From Stephanodiscus triporus (taxonomy: Eukaryota; Bacillariophyta; Thalassiosirophyceae; Thalassiosirales; Thalassiosiraceae): 17,213 bases of DNA. The DNA lies in NCBI GenBank assembly GCA_036939755.1, contig JALLAZ010000309.1:1-17213 (forward strand), read 5' to 3'. The position numbers were made by a program, and so were the translations under genes. Below, piece by piece: positions 9,406-17,213 of the stretch; position 1 is the first letter of the stretch, and each line of letters opens with the position of its first letter. The notes under the pieces were generated by a model. That model saw only the letters and a program-made list of their open reading frames with translations. It was not told the origin of the DNA and did not search any database.

Positions 9406-10683
9406 ATGGGATCCAACGGCTCCCCCGGCCGCCGCGCGTCGGGATCGCCAAAATCGTCTAAATCCCAAGTCCTCGCATGGGAGGAGGACGGCGGGAAAGT
9501 CGACGATGGGGCCGCCGCAGCCGGGGGCACGACGCCAGCGGAGCGGGAGCTTGGCGAAGTTGAGTTCAGCAATAGCAAAACCGCCAATAATAAGCATGCC
9601 GAGAATGAGGGGAGAAGTGACGCGATGCCCGCCCTTGATGCATCATCGTTCGATTGCGACTCCGATCGCGACTCCGAAGCGCAGCTCGCGTCGAGGACAA
9701 AGAAATCGTCCGCTGGTGCCACCATCGCCAAGAAGACGGCGAGAATGGCGGAGGAGGAGGAGGAGGAGGAGGAGGAGGAGGAGGAGGAGGAGACGGGGGG
9801 GGCGGAGCGCGCCCGACGACACCATCCGCTGTTCGCGTTCGACGCGGTCAGGGAAGGTTTCGACTGGGGCAGGCCCAAGAGGAGGCTGAAGACGACGTCC
9901 CGTTACGATCCGACGGAGTCGGGCGCGTCTCGGTGCAGGGTCGGGCATGGATTCGCCTGTCCGGGGTGCTCCGCGATCTCAACCTACGACTCGACGAGCT
10001 GTAAGTTCTGCGGCCTCGAGTGCCGCTACGAGGCGGGGGTGGGCGTGGTGGTGATGCGGGACAGGCGCATCAGCTACGCGCCGTACGACGATGTGGGGCA
10101 TCGACGAGTCCCGTCGTCGTCGTCGTCGCCGCCGAGGAGGAGGAGAGGGAGGACGGCGAAGGCGAAGGCGAAGGCGAACGATGGAGGGGGGGACGACGAT
10201 CGCGCCGCCGCCGCGATCGTCGACGACGGCGCCTCGAATCGAAACGACGACGTGGCATCCGACCATCCGCGCGATCCCGACGGTGACTCGGAGGGTATAT
10301 GCGACGCTCGATCCGGTAACATCTTCGCCACCTTGAAGGCGAGGCTCGTGGCCGCTGACGATGGTCGCGTGGGGGAGGCCGCCGAGGAATGGGCGCGATC
10401 CACCATCGCCCTATCCGAGGAAGACGCGTGTGGGACGACGTCGAGCGACGGTCGAAGTTCCGGGGAAGTAGTTGCGCTGGTGGAAAAGGCGTGTCAGGCG
10501 CTGCTCTACGCGTCCAGGGTGCGCGGCGCGGCCGAGGCTCGGGAGAGGGAGATTTCCCGACTCGAGGCGGAGAGGGACGATGCCGTCGCGAGGTCGACGA
10601 GTCTCGAGCAAACCGTGAGGGAATTGAGGAGTCGGATCGAGATCCTCAAAAGTCGACGACGGCAAGATGACGACTCATTGTAG
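9406..10683 (+). CDS. Unrecognised Cys4 zinc-ribbon and coiled-coil protein
   Basis: A single exon of 425 residues that I cannot assign to a known family. The N-terminal 110 residues are polar and apparently disordered, followed by 14 consecutive Glu (116-129). A small globular block follows: FDWGRPKRRLKTTSRYDP (152-169), then a likely zinc ribbon with C185-x2-C188, ten residues, C199-x2-C202, plus nearby C177 and C206. It continues to GVGVVVMRDRRISYAPYDD (211-229). A basic Ser/Arg/Lys stretch (236-257) could serve as a nuclear localisation signal. The C-terminal 55 residues (about 365-420) form an Arg/Glu/Leu heptad-like coiled coil, suggesting self-association or a protein partner. The ATG at 9406 begins a frame open to TAG at 10683. 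Metal binding and nuclear location are inferences. High GC and long frame support a real gene. Confidence 0.75.
   Translation: MGSNGSPGRRASGSPKSSKSQVLAWEEDGGKVDDGAAAAGGTTPAERELGEVEFSNSKTANNKHAENEGRSDAMPALDASSFDCDSDRDSEAQLASRTKKSSAGATIAKKTARMAEEEEEEEEEEEEEETGGAERARRHHPLFAFDAVREGFDWGRPKRRLKTTSRYDPTESGASRCRVGHGFACPGCSAISTYDSTSCKFCGLECRYEAGVGVVVMRDRRISYAPYDDVGHRRVPSSSSSPPRRRRGRTAKAKAKANDGGGDDDRAAAAIVDDGASNRNDDVASDHPRDPDGDSEGICDARSGNIFATLKARLVAADDGRVGEAAEEWARSTIALSEEDACGTTSSDGRSSGEVVALVEKACQALLYASRVRGAAEAREREISRLEAERDDAVARSTSLEQTVRELRSRIEILKSRRRQDDDSL
9751..9792 (+). repeat. (GAG)14 microsatellite
   Basis: Fourteen perfect GAG codons encode a run of 14 Glu residues in the zinc-ribbon protein. This is the longest perfect repeat in the window and a likely length polymorphism. 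Confidence 0.95.
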
Positions 10684-10981
10684 GAAGAAGGAGGATGAAT
10701 ACCTCCTTGTCGCGTGTCGACGTCACAGCACGTTTATTGGACGACGGAAATCGAAAATCACATCTCACGTTGGGCAAGCAGAATGCACGTGCTTCTTAGT
10801 CTACAGTGGCCCTGGATATAAAGATTGGCTTTATAATTTCGACTAACGTTAAGAGGTCTCAATTCATTCACACAGAAGAGAATGGTTATTCGACGATAAT
10901 TTATTTGTAGAAGCAAAGCGACGACACTAAAGACTTTGGCCCTACCCGCTCCGAGTTAATTACAATTTACACGAACATCCT
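10684..10981. other. Convergent intergenic region (zinc-ribbon gene / AcnB)
   Basis: A 298-bp region between converging stop codons, more AT-rich than either gene, holding the two 3' untranslated regions. No open frame or RNA gene stands out. Confidence 0.5.
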
Positions 10982-13879
10982 CTACATGAGACTCAACTTC
11001 TTGGCAGCCTCCCTCATCTCGGCGCTGATTTCCACCTTATCACTCGCCTCCACATATTCGGGCAACTCGTCGAAATTCAAATACCTGTAAGTGTCAGCGG
11101 CGGTAGAATCGAGCTTCCCTGCGTACTTCATGTATTCCTCGACGGTGGGGAGCTTACCCTCAATGGACGCAACAGCGGCCAGCTCGGCGCTGGCAAGGTA
11201 CACGTTGGCCCCCTGCCCGAGGCGATTGGGGAAGTTGCGCGTCGACGTCGAGACCACGGTGCACCCCGGATCGACGCGGGCCTGGTTGCCCATGCAGAGC
11301 GAGCAGCCCGGCATTTCCATGCGCGCGCCGGCGGTTCCGAAAGTGCTGTAGTAACCCTCGGCGGTGAGCTGCGCGGCGTCCATCTTCGTGGGGGGCGCGA
11401 CCCACAGCTTCGTGGGGAGCTTGGCCGTCGAGCGGCCTGCGAGCAACTTCCCGGCCGCGCGGAAGTGTCCGATGTTGGTCATGCACGAGCCGATGAACAC
11501 CTCGTCGATCTTCGCCCCCGCCACCTCGGACAGGAGCGCGCTGGCGTCGGGATCGTTGGGGAGGGCCAGGATCGGCTCCTTGATCTCGTCCATATTGATC
11601 TCAATAATCTCGGTATACTCGGCGTTCGCGTCGGCCTCCATCAAGTGCGGATTGGCGAGCCACTCCTCCATTCTCGCGATGCGGCGCTCGATGGTCCGGG
11701 CGTCGCCGTACCCCTCGGATATCATCCACTTGAGCATGACGACGTTCGAATTCAGGTACTCGATCACGGGCTCCTTGTTCAGCTTGATGGTGCATCCCGC
11801 GGCGCTGCGCTCGGCGCTGGCGTCGCTAAGCTCGAACGCCTGCTCGCACTTTAGGTCGGGCAGGCCCTCGATTTCCAGGACCCGACCCGAGAAGATGTTC
11901 TTCTTCCCCTTCTTCTCGACTGTGAGCAATCCGTTTTGGATGGCCGTGTAGGGTATGGCCTGGACGAGATCGCGCAGCGTGATGCCGGGCTGCATCGACC
12001 CCGTGAACTTCACGAGGACCGACTCGGGCATGTCCAGGGGGAAGATGCCGGTGGCGGCCGCGAACGCCACCAGTCCGGATCCGGCGGGGAAAGAGATGCC
12101 GAGGGGGAAGCGAGTGTGGGAGTCGCCGCCAGTTCCCACCGTGTCGGGCACCAACATGCGATTCAACCAGGAGTGGATGATCCCGTCCCCCGGCCTAAGC
12201 GATACGCCGCCGCGCGTCATGATGAAGTCGGGCAGCGTGTGGTGGGTGATGACGTCGACCGGCTTGGGATAGGCGGCGGTGTGGCAGAACGACTGCATGA
12301 CGAGGTCGGCGCTGAACCCGAGGCACGCCAACCCGCGCAGCTCGTCCCGCGTCATGGGACCGGTGGTGTCCTGACTCCCGACGGTGGTCATGGCCGGCTC
12401 GCAGTACTTGCCGGGGGGGATCCCCGCTACGCCGCACGCCTTCCCCACCATCTTCTGCGCCAGCGTGTACCCCTTGGGCTGATCGGTCGGGTCCACGGGC
12501 ATGGTGAAGATGTCGCTCACGCTGGGATCGCGCCCGAGGGCTGCGCGGGCCTTGGAGGTGAGGCCTCGCCCGATGATGAGGGGGATGCGACCGCCGGCGC
12601 GGACCTCGTCCAGTAGGACCGGGGTCTTGAGGTCGAATCTGCCGATGACCTCGTCGCACATGGGATCGACGACCTCGCCGAGCTTGGGGAAGATCTCGAT
12701 GACGTCGCCCATGTTGAGCCCGTTGACGTCCATCTCGATTGGCAGGGCGCCGGAATCCTCCATGGTGTTGAAGAAGATGGGCGCGATCTTCCCGCCGATG
12801 CAAACGCCTCCCGATTTGATGTTGGGGACGTATGGGATGTCCTCGCCCATGAACCACAGGACGCTGTTGGTGGCCGACTTGCGCGACGAGCCAGTCCCCA
12901 CGACGTCCCCTACGTACGCCAGGGGATATCCCTTCTTCAGCAATTCGTCCATCTGCCCGAGCGGTCCCACCTCTCCGTCGACCTCAGGCTCGATCCCCTC
13001 GCGAGCATTCTTGAGCATGGCGAGGGCGTGGAGCGGTATGTCCGGACGACTCCAGGCGTCCTGGGCGGGGGAGAGGTCGTCCGTGTTGGTCTCGCCCGTG
13101 ACCTTGAAGACCGTGACAGTGATCTTGTCGGGGATGTCCGGCCGAGACGTGTACCACTCGGCGTCGGCCCACGACTCGAGCACGCTCGCGGCGGCCGCCC
13201 TGGCCTCCGGGGTGGACTTAGGCGACTTGTGCAAGTCGACGACGTCGTGGAAGGCGTCGAAGACCAGAAGGGTATGCTTGAGCTGGTGCGCCGCCGCGTC
13301 CCGGAGGTCGGCGTTCGGACTCGACAGGAGCGTCACGAGCGTCCCGACGTTGTACCCCCCCTGCATCGTCCCTAGGAGCTCCACGGCTCGGACCGCGGAT
13401 ATGAGCGTGGCGGGGACCTCCCCGAGCGCCACCGCGCTCAGGTAACTCGCCTTGACGTACGCCGCCTCGTCGACGCCGGGGGGCACGCGATGGGACAGCA
13501 GCTCCACGAGTCTGTCGGCGTCGACGTCGCCGGGGGACGCGGCCTTGATCTCCCCGATCAGCGCGGACGCCTGGGCGGCGTCGAGGGGCTTGGGGGCGAT
13601 GCCCCCGAGTTTGCCGTTGGCCATGGCCGCGCGCTCGGCGACGTGGGCGTCGTAGGCGGCGAGGAAGGCCGAGTCGAGGGAGGAGGGGGTGGAGTGGAAG
13701 GCGGCGGCGATGGCGCGGGAATCGAACTTGAGCCCGTGGCCTATCCATTTGGACGACGACGACGACGACGAGTCGAGTTGGCCGGGTCGAGCCCTACCGC
13801 CCAGGGTGGAGAGGGGGCGGGCATGGCGGCCGAGGAGGAAGGCGCAGCGTCCGCCGGAGGCGATTCTCCGCAGCATCAT
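10982..13879 (-). CDS. Aconitate hydratase, AcnB type, mitochondrial
   Basis: Single exon, 965 residues. Aconitase interconverts citrate and isocitrate in the TCA cycle using a [4Fe-4S] cluster. The sequence follows bacterial AcnB throughout: a HEAT-like N-terminal domain (about 75-250; [24 protein letters not shown]), the swivel domain (about 250-460; [32 protein letters not shown]), then the catalytic domains ([33 protein letters not shown]). All three cluster Cys are present: C799 (GSCMTNIG), C859 and C862 ([12 protein letters not shown]). The family's usual length is about 865; the excess is an N-terminal Arg/Ala/Ser-rich extension without acidic residues ([20 protein letters not shown]), a typical mitochondrial presequence, followed by a seven-Ser run. 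The ATG at 13879 starts this presequence; a second ATG follows directly. It diverges from another gene with a mitochondrial-type leader. All catalytic regions appear intact, so it should be active. Confidence 0.95.
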   Translation of the reverse strand: MMLRRIASGGRCAFLLGRHARPLSTLGGRARPGQLDSSSSSSSKWIGHGLKFDSRAIAAAFHSTPSSLDSAFLAAYDAHVAERAAMANGKLGGIAPKPLDAAQASALIGEIKAASPGDVDADRLVELLSHRVPPGVDEAAYVKASYLSAVALGEVPATLISAVRAVELLGTMQGGYNVGTLVTLLSSPNADLRDAAAHQLKHTLLVFDAFHDVVDLHKSPKSTPEARAAAASVLESWADAEWYTSRPDIPDKITVTVFKVTGETNTDDLSPAQDAWSRPDIPLHALAMLKNAREGIEPEVDGEVGPLGQMDELLKKGYPLAYVGDVVGTGSSRKSATNSVLWFMGEDIPYVPNIKSGGVCIGGKIAPIFFNTMEDSGALPIEMDVNGLNMGDVIEIFPKLGEVVDPMCDEVIGRFDLKTPVLLDEVRAGGRIPLIIGRGLTSKARAALGRDPSVSDIFTMPVDPTDQPKGYTLAQKMVGKACGVAGIPPGKYCEPAMTTVGSQDTTGPMTRDELRGLACLGFSADLVMQSFCHTAAYPKPVDVITHHTLPDFIMTRGGVSLRPGDGIIHSWLNRMLVPDTVGTGGDSHTRFPLGISFPAGSGLVAFAAATGIFPLDMPESVLVKFTGSMQPGITLRDLVQAIPYTAIQNGLLTVEKKGKKNIFSGRVLEIEGLPDLKCEQAFELSDASAERSAAGCTIKLNKEPVIEYLNSNVVMLKWMISEGYGDARTIERRIARMEEWLANPHLMEADANAEYTEIIEINMDEIKEPILALPNDPDASALLSEVAGAKIDEVFIGSCMTNIGHFRAAGKLLAGRSTAKLPTKLWVAPPTKMDAAQLTAEGYYSTFGTAGARMEMPGCSLCMGNQARVDPGCTVVSTSTRNFPNRLGQGANVYLASAELAAVASIEGKLPTVEEYMKYAGKLDSTAADTYRYLNFDELPEYVEASDKVEISAEMREAAKKLSLM
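13752..13769. repeat. (GAC)6 microsatellite in the AcnB leader
   Basis: Six GAC units on the plus strand, read on the coding strand as TCG Ser codons. They form most of a seven-Ser run just after the presumed mitochondrial targeting sequence, outside the conserved enzyme. Confidence 0.9.
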
Positions 13880-14244
13880 TATTCTTGGATGGTTGAATAA
13901 ATAATGTTCCGCGAGGCGTCCCACAAACGATTCTTTTGTATTTGCGGTACGATAGTTGCCGACTGGGCGAGCGGGGCGGTGGGGATCTTATGAAGATTTT
14001 TTTCTTCGTGTCTGTGATGCGCCTGCCGGCCAGATGCCGGACCTTTTCTCTTGCTTCTTCTCTAGAGGTAGCTTGCTTTCCTTTCCGTTGGGGATGTTGT
14101 TTGTAAAAACGACGCCCAGACGGACGGTTGGTTTACTTACTTTTACTTACGTATCTACCATACTTATCTCTTATCTAGAGAGTATCGTACCTATTATCGA
14201 TTTAGTAAAACACAACTCCGATCCGCATCCATTATTCGACGGCC
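13880..14244. promoter_or_regulatory. Divergent promoter (AcnB / small mitochondrial protein)
   Basis: A 365-bp interval between outward-facing ATGs, with no gene seen inside it. The half near the plus-strand gene is AT-rich and pyrimidine-rich, with repeated TTACTTAC-like (about 14131-14150) and CTTATCT motifs (14163-14177). Since both flanking proteins carry mitochondrial-type leaders, shared control is plausible. No specific factor site can be named. Confidence 0.5.
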
Positions 14245-14694
14245 ATGTTTCTCCGATTAGTAGCCCAACCCCTGGCTAGGCGCGTCGCCATCGCATCGCA
14301 TGCGACGACGGCGGCGGCCAAGAAGGTCCCATTCCGCGCCCTCGCCACCGCCCTCCCCCCGGGCGAGAACGTCGTCGTGCCCCTCATCACCGACTCCCTC
14401 GAGTGGACCCTCTCCTCCCCCCCCCCCCTCCATCAATTCACGGAGCCCCCCCTCATCGTCGAGTGCGAGCACCTCGCGCTCAGGCCCGGCGCCGAGGTCG
14501 AGGAGGTCCTCGAATTGCAGGGCGAGACGATCACGGACATCGTCGGCAAGGAGGGGTGGGTCGCCAACGATCCGAAGTTGTACGAGGGGTTGATCCCCCA
14601 GAATTGCGAGTGGACGGAATTCGTGGACGAGAAGACGGGGGAGTGGGTGTACCTCGATGAGTACGGCCAGCGGGTGGACAAGGCGAAGGCGTGA
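14245..14694 (+). CDS. Small unrecognised protein with mitochondrial-type presequence
   Basis: Single exon, 149 residues. The N-terminus MFLRLVAQPLARRVAIASHA and the next 15 residues are rich in Arg, Lys, Ala and Ser with no acidic residue, as in mitochondrial presequences; a cut near residue 30-37 is likely. The mature part (about 110 residues) is acidic, with no membrane segment. It contains LITDSLEWTLSSPPPLHQF, EVEEVLELQGETITDIVG, a Trp/Tyr-rich stretch (CEWTEFVDEKTGEWVYLDEY), and only two Cys. I do not recognise the family. Size, leader and the shared promoter with aconitase make a respiratory-complex accessory subunit or matrix protein a fair guess, but that is inference. The start is the first ATG in the frame after an AT-rich leader; the end is TGA at 14694. 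GC content and codon use match its neighbour AcnB. Confidence 0.75.
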   Translation: MFLRLVAQPLARRVAIASHATTAAAKKVPFRALATALPPGENVVVPLITDSLEWTLSSPPPLHQFTEPPLIVECEHLALRPGAEVEEVLELQGETITDIVGKEGWVANDPKLYEGLIPQNCEWTEFVDEKTGEWVYLDEYGQRVDKAKA

Positions 14695-14984
14695 AACTAT
14701 TAGATGGTGTTTTGAAATGTCTTGAAGTCGGTGGGGGCCGTGGGTACAGGAGGGGGATGGAGGGGAGGGAGGGGGGGGAGTGACAACGTGATAGGACACC
14801 TGGGTATAGGCTCGTATAGGTGCAATTTTGGTCGTAATATTATGGATTAATGCTATTTACAATCAGATGACTGAGTGAGAAATAGCAAGTGTCGGAGAAA
14901 GTGAATGCATGGTGGGGTATTGATGATGATAATACTTGAGTTATTAGACGCAAATAACGTTAATAAGTCATTCACTTTTTGTAT
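14695..14984. other. 3' region of the small mitochondrial gene, with a G-rich tract
   Basis: A 290-bp AT-rich stretch with no gene seen. Just after the stop codon, 14732-14780 on the plus strand is almost pure purine with several runs of three to eight G. This lies in the expected 3' untranslated region and could form a G-quadruplex in DNA or RNA. Confidence 0.5.
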
Positions 14985-15353
14985 TTAATCAACAATAACG
15001 TCGGAAATACAAGAGAAAATTCCTTCCATTACATTGAAGAAATCCCAGAAGAGTTCGAATGGATAGTTCATGGCAGCTAAGAGCAGGGAGAAACCTGTAG
15101 CCAAACTTTTTTCATCGCCATGATATTGCTGTGCTAATAAGAACGTACTAAATTTCTCATTTGACCTCAGTTGACAATTTCCCTCAATTGGGGGAGGTAA
15201 TATTTTCTTCCAGTTCCACGATGGCCTTACTCTTACCTTGAATAACAAAGTAAAGTAAGTAAACTGTGGTTGCGGGAGGGGTGCAATGGGGGAGGATTTA
15301 TCTAGCTTTGCAGCTTTTAGATTGTATCTACTCCAACAAATCTGTGAACTCAT
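14985..15353 (-). CDS. Weak candidate small gene, possibly two exons
   Basis: The minus strand is open from ATG 15353 to TAA 14985 (122 codons). Inside it, a good donor (CAAG|GTAAGA, intron from 15236) and an acceptor (AGCACAG, ending 15129) would remove exactly 108 nt in phase, leaving an 86-residue product. The second exon reads as a plausible hydrophobic/aromatic helix (ALATGF-like start, then NYPFELFWDFFNVMEGIF). I recognise no family. It lies in an AT-rich gene-poor gap, so it may be a chance frame; the in-phase splice pair is the only support beyond openness. Confidence 0.25.
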   Translation of the reverse strand: MSSQICWSRYNLKAAKLDKSSPIAPLPQPQFTYFTLLFKVRVRPSWNWKKILPPPIEGNCQLRSNEKFSTFLLAQQYHGDEKSLATGFSLLLAAMNYPFELFWDFFNVMEGIFSCISDVIVD

Positions 15354-15598
15354 CTAAGAGTCCCCAGGAAATTCTATGAAAGGCTGGTGCCAACTAATGA
15401 TGTTACCAAACTCGTAGAATCAAGATTAAAATATTAACCAATTCTACCCCACTAATACCAGACATTTTCCATGCCCCAACTATCTCCGTCATTAGTCAAC
15501 TCAACAATTCGTTTACTGAGAGGTAAAAGGCACTCGACCGTAGTACGGTCAGCTGCACATAATAGCGGTTAATTAAATATTTGGAGCGAATTATGCTC
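15354..15598. other. Intergenic, AT-rich
   Basis: A 245-bp region with no gene seen. It contains a perfect 7+1+7 palindrome (GACCGTA-G-TACGGTC, 15536-15550). It would hold the 3' untranslated region of the LON-domain gene, whose stop codon is at 15599. Confidence 0.5.
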
Positions 15599-17035
15599 TT
15601 AGTCAAACACATTGTCATCGTCATCACTCGAATAAGCGGCCAGAGTATCCCCATTGAGCTCCAGGAATGCCCGGATCAGACTCTCCTTTGCCTCCAATCG
15701 CGAGCGCTCCCTTTGAATCATCGAAGCGAGCTTTTCAACCCGGCCCGTATGCCTTCTCATGTTGAGAATTTCCTGAAAGTCAAGGACTGGATCCATCCCT
15801 AGCTCCATAAAATCTTTTGACGCAGACTGTTCGATATCTTCCAATTGTTTCTGGACAATCAACGGTAGCTTCTGTCGCTTCACGGGGAGTTCGAGAGGAC
15901 CCTCCGCTTGCATTGCCGCCGTTACCGACAGCTCGTTCACTACAGAGAGCAGTTTTGAACGTTTCGACTGGCGAATTGTATTGCAGAGCATTTGCCACGT
16001 TTCTACCATCTTCCAGAATTTCGTTTCGTCGTGAATGACGTCCTCGTCGAACGTTGGAAGTGTTTTCACGGCACTCCTAGCATATGGTGGCAGCTCGTTC
16101 GACGCCAAGCTTTGGGAATTAATGTATATTGATCTGACCGTTTGGTAATCATCAATAATTTGTCGTGCAATAAAATCTAAGTGGTCATCACTCTCACTTT
16201 CCGTCATTGCGTGACAATGATCATCTCGGACCCTAACTTTCGCTATCAGGTAATCATATTCATTGTTAGCACATTCTTCTATCGACAGAATGTCAGCTAC
16301 TTCGACCGCTCTGCAGATGGCAACGACACGATTGAGCGCGGGCATTTCATTACTGCTCTCTCCGCTCCTTAGTCTGCATCCATACAAGTCATCTGTGTCT
16401 ATTATCTGCATTATTGTCCCTACTGATGCGAAGCGATTGGTATCACGTGCTCGAAGTGTCGCACAAAATAAGGCGTTCCCCCGCGTTTTATTCATCAGAT
16501 CCTTTTATTTTAGGCAGACAACAAGAAGAAAAAGATCCAAGATGTGAGAAGATACTGTATGTACTAGGAAAAAGAGAAAAATAATGTCGTTGCTGACCAT
16601 TGCCATTTTTACATTCCTCGGCTCGATGTTGATGATTGTGTAGTTTTCCCCAGAGTGCGGTATGTGAACAGCCCCCAATGGATACAGCGGCATTCTCTTG
16701 ACTTTAGTGTAGTTATTGCCACCGTAACACGTGTCGTCGTCGTCTGCAATGGCAGCGTTTGGATGGAACCATCTGATTTCGACGTGTTTCTCAGGTTCGT
16801 TCAAGAACCGATCCTTAGCAAGCCATTCGTATGCGGAGTCCAAATCTGAAGAATAAGATCGCTTCGTCGCTGACTCCGAATAATTCGATCGTGCAATGTA
16901 CAGCGAAAGACCTGTGAGTTGCGACTCGCCTGGTCTTAAAGCAGCGGGGGCATATGCGCTTCGTCTGTTCACGAATGCATCGGTGGACGCGATCGTAACA
17001 ACAATGAGGTATTTGAGGCACCGCCGCGATGGCAT
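15599..17035 (-). CDS. Stand-alone LON substrate-binding-domain protein, plastid-targeted, two exons
   Basis: Exons 17035-16598 and 16501-15599 give 446 residues. The LON N-terminal domain is the substrate-recognition part of Lon proteases; plants also have plastid proteins carrying it without ATPase or protease parts. Here the domain starts at RMPLYPLGAVHIP (114), runs through YTIINIEPRNVKMAM (exon end) and, after splicing, DLMNKTRGNALF, RFASVGTIMQI and YDYLIAKVRVRD (to about 240). A helical, charged C-terminal part ends in an Asp-rich tail. No Walker motif or Ser-Lys catalytic region exists. The ATG at 17035 gives MPSRRCLKYLIVVTIASTDA followed by Phe, i.e. a short signal peptide and ASAF-like cleavage site with Phe at +1, then an Arg/Ala-rich transit segment, as in diatom plastid preproteins. 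An upstream in-frame ATG (17149) would hide this signal, so I prefer 17035. Its substrates are unknown. Confidence 0.75.
16502..16597 (-). other. Intron of the LON-domain gene, 96 nt, phase 0
   Basis: Minus-strand donor ATG|GTCAGC (from 16597) and acceptor AATAAAAG|GAT (ending 16502). The intron is T-rich with a long pyrimidine tract and a stop in frame. Removal joins NVKMAM to DLMNKTRG inside the LON domain, where homologous proteins are continuous. Confidence 0.75.
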
Positions 17036-17213
17036 GGGTATATAATCTCTGCTGTGGTGGTGGTTTCGAAGCCACATTGCTTGAGGGTGCATGCTGCGAT
17101 TTGAGTGCGGGGTCGCCCGGGTTGGTTGGGCGGGGTTTTGCACACTCATAATACACCGTACTGTACGTTTGACCTGAATTTACCATCGGGTCCCTGAAAA
17201 TCGAGAATTTCGC
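17036..17213. promoter_or_regulatory. Upstream region of the LON-domain gene, to the window edge
   Basis: These 178 bp precede the chosen ATG. TATATA (17039-17044) lies only four bases from the ATG, so it is too close to serve as an ordinary TATA box. An in-frame ATG at 17149 could give a 38-residue longer product without an N-terminal signal peptide. No other gene is visible. Confidence 0.35.

Noticed and set aside
11364..13445. Several long plus-strand frames opposite AcnB
   Set aside because: AcnB is unmistakable on the minus strand and GC-rich codons leave few stops in antisense frames.
13956..14279. 107-codon plus-strand frame before the small mitochondrial gene
   Set aside because: It has no ATG at its start, lies in the divergent promoter and overlaps the better gene in another frame.
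17036..17149. Longer start for the LON-domain protein at the ATG at 17149
   Set aside because: It would bury the signal peptide and ASAF-like motif 38 residues inside; kept only as an alternative.
1..17213. CRISPR arrays, tRNA or rRNA genes, bacterial operon features
   Set aside because: No regularly spaced direct repeats, cloverleaf or rRNA-like sequence seen; spliced genes and targeting signals indicate nuclear eukaryotic DNA.

Overview
The window looks like nuclear DNA of a photosynthetic stramenopile, most probably a centric diatom of the Thalassiosira type. Four things point that way. Genes are compact and carry few, short GT-AG introns (93, 96 and 186 nt are the best supported). The aconitase is of the bacterial AcnB type but has a mitochondrial presequence. 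One protein begins with a signal peptide plus an ASAF-like plastid motif. Low-complexity Ser/Asp/Glu/Gly tracts, encoded by GAC/TCG/GAG repeats, are abundant. The assignment to diatoms is inference; no rRNA or organelle marker is present.

Layout, left to right. Positions 1-1051 (minus) hold a decayed pogo/CENP-B-like DDE transposase that runs off the left edge. 1291-4827 (minus) is a two-exon gene for a Nup88-like nucleoporin with a very Ser-rich N-terminal half. It shares a 264-bp divergent promoter with the two-exon SRP68 gene (5092-7524, plus). Converging on SRP68 is a leucine-rich-repeat (LRR) gene (7772-9289, minus) that is broken by one in-frame TGA. That gene diverges, across only 116 bp, from a single-exon gene for an unrecognised Cys4 zinc-ribbon/coiled-coil protein (9406-10683, plus). 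The mitochondrial AcnB aconitase (10982-13879, minus) converges on it. Across 365 bp, AcnB diverges from a small unrecognised protein with a mitochondrial-type presequence (14245-14694, plus). A gene-poor stretch follows, with one weak two-exon candidate (14985-15353, minus). The right end holds a two-exon gene for a plastid-targeted stand-alone LON substrate-binding-domain protein (15599-17035, minus).

The genes are individual housekeeping genes, not an operon or a linked defence or biosynthetic system. They alternate in divergent and convergent pairs, giving three short bidirectional promoters. Base composition is a mosaic. SRP68, the zinc-ribbon gene, AcnB, the small mitochondrial gene and the first part of the Nup88 gene are GC-rich with GAC/TCG repeats. 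The LRR gene, the LON gene, the 3' part of the Nup88 gene and the intergenic DNA are more AT-rich. I found no convincing undescribed multi-gene system. The best leads are the two unrecognised proteins, the in-frame TGA in the LRR gene, the AcnB/mitochondrial-protein pair and the repeat-driven growth of two conserved proteins.
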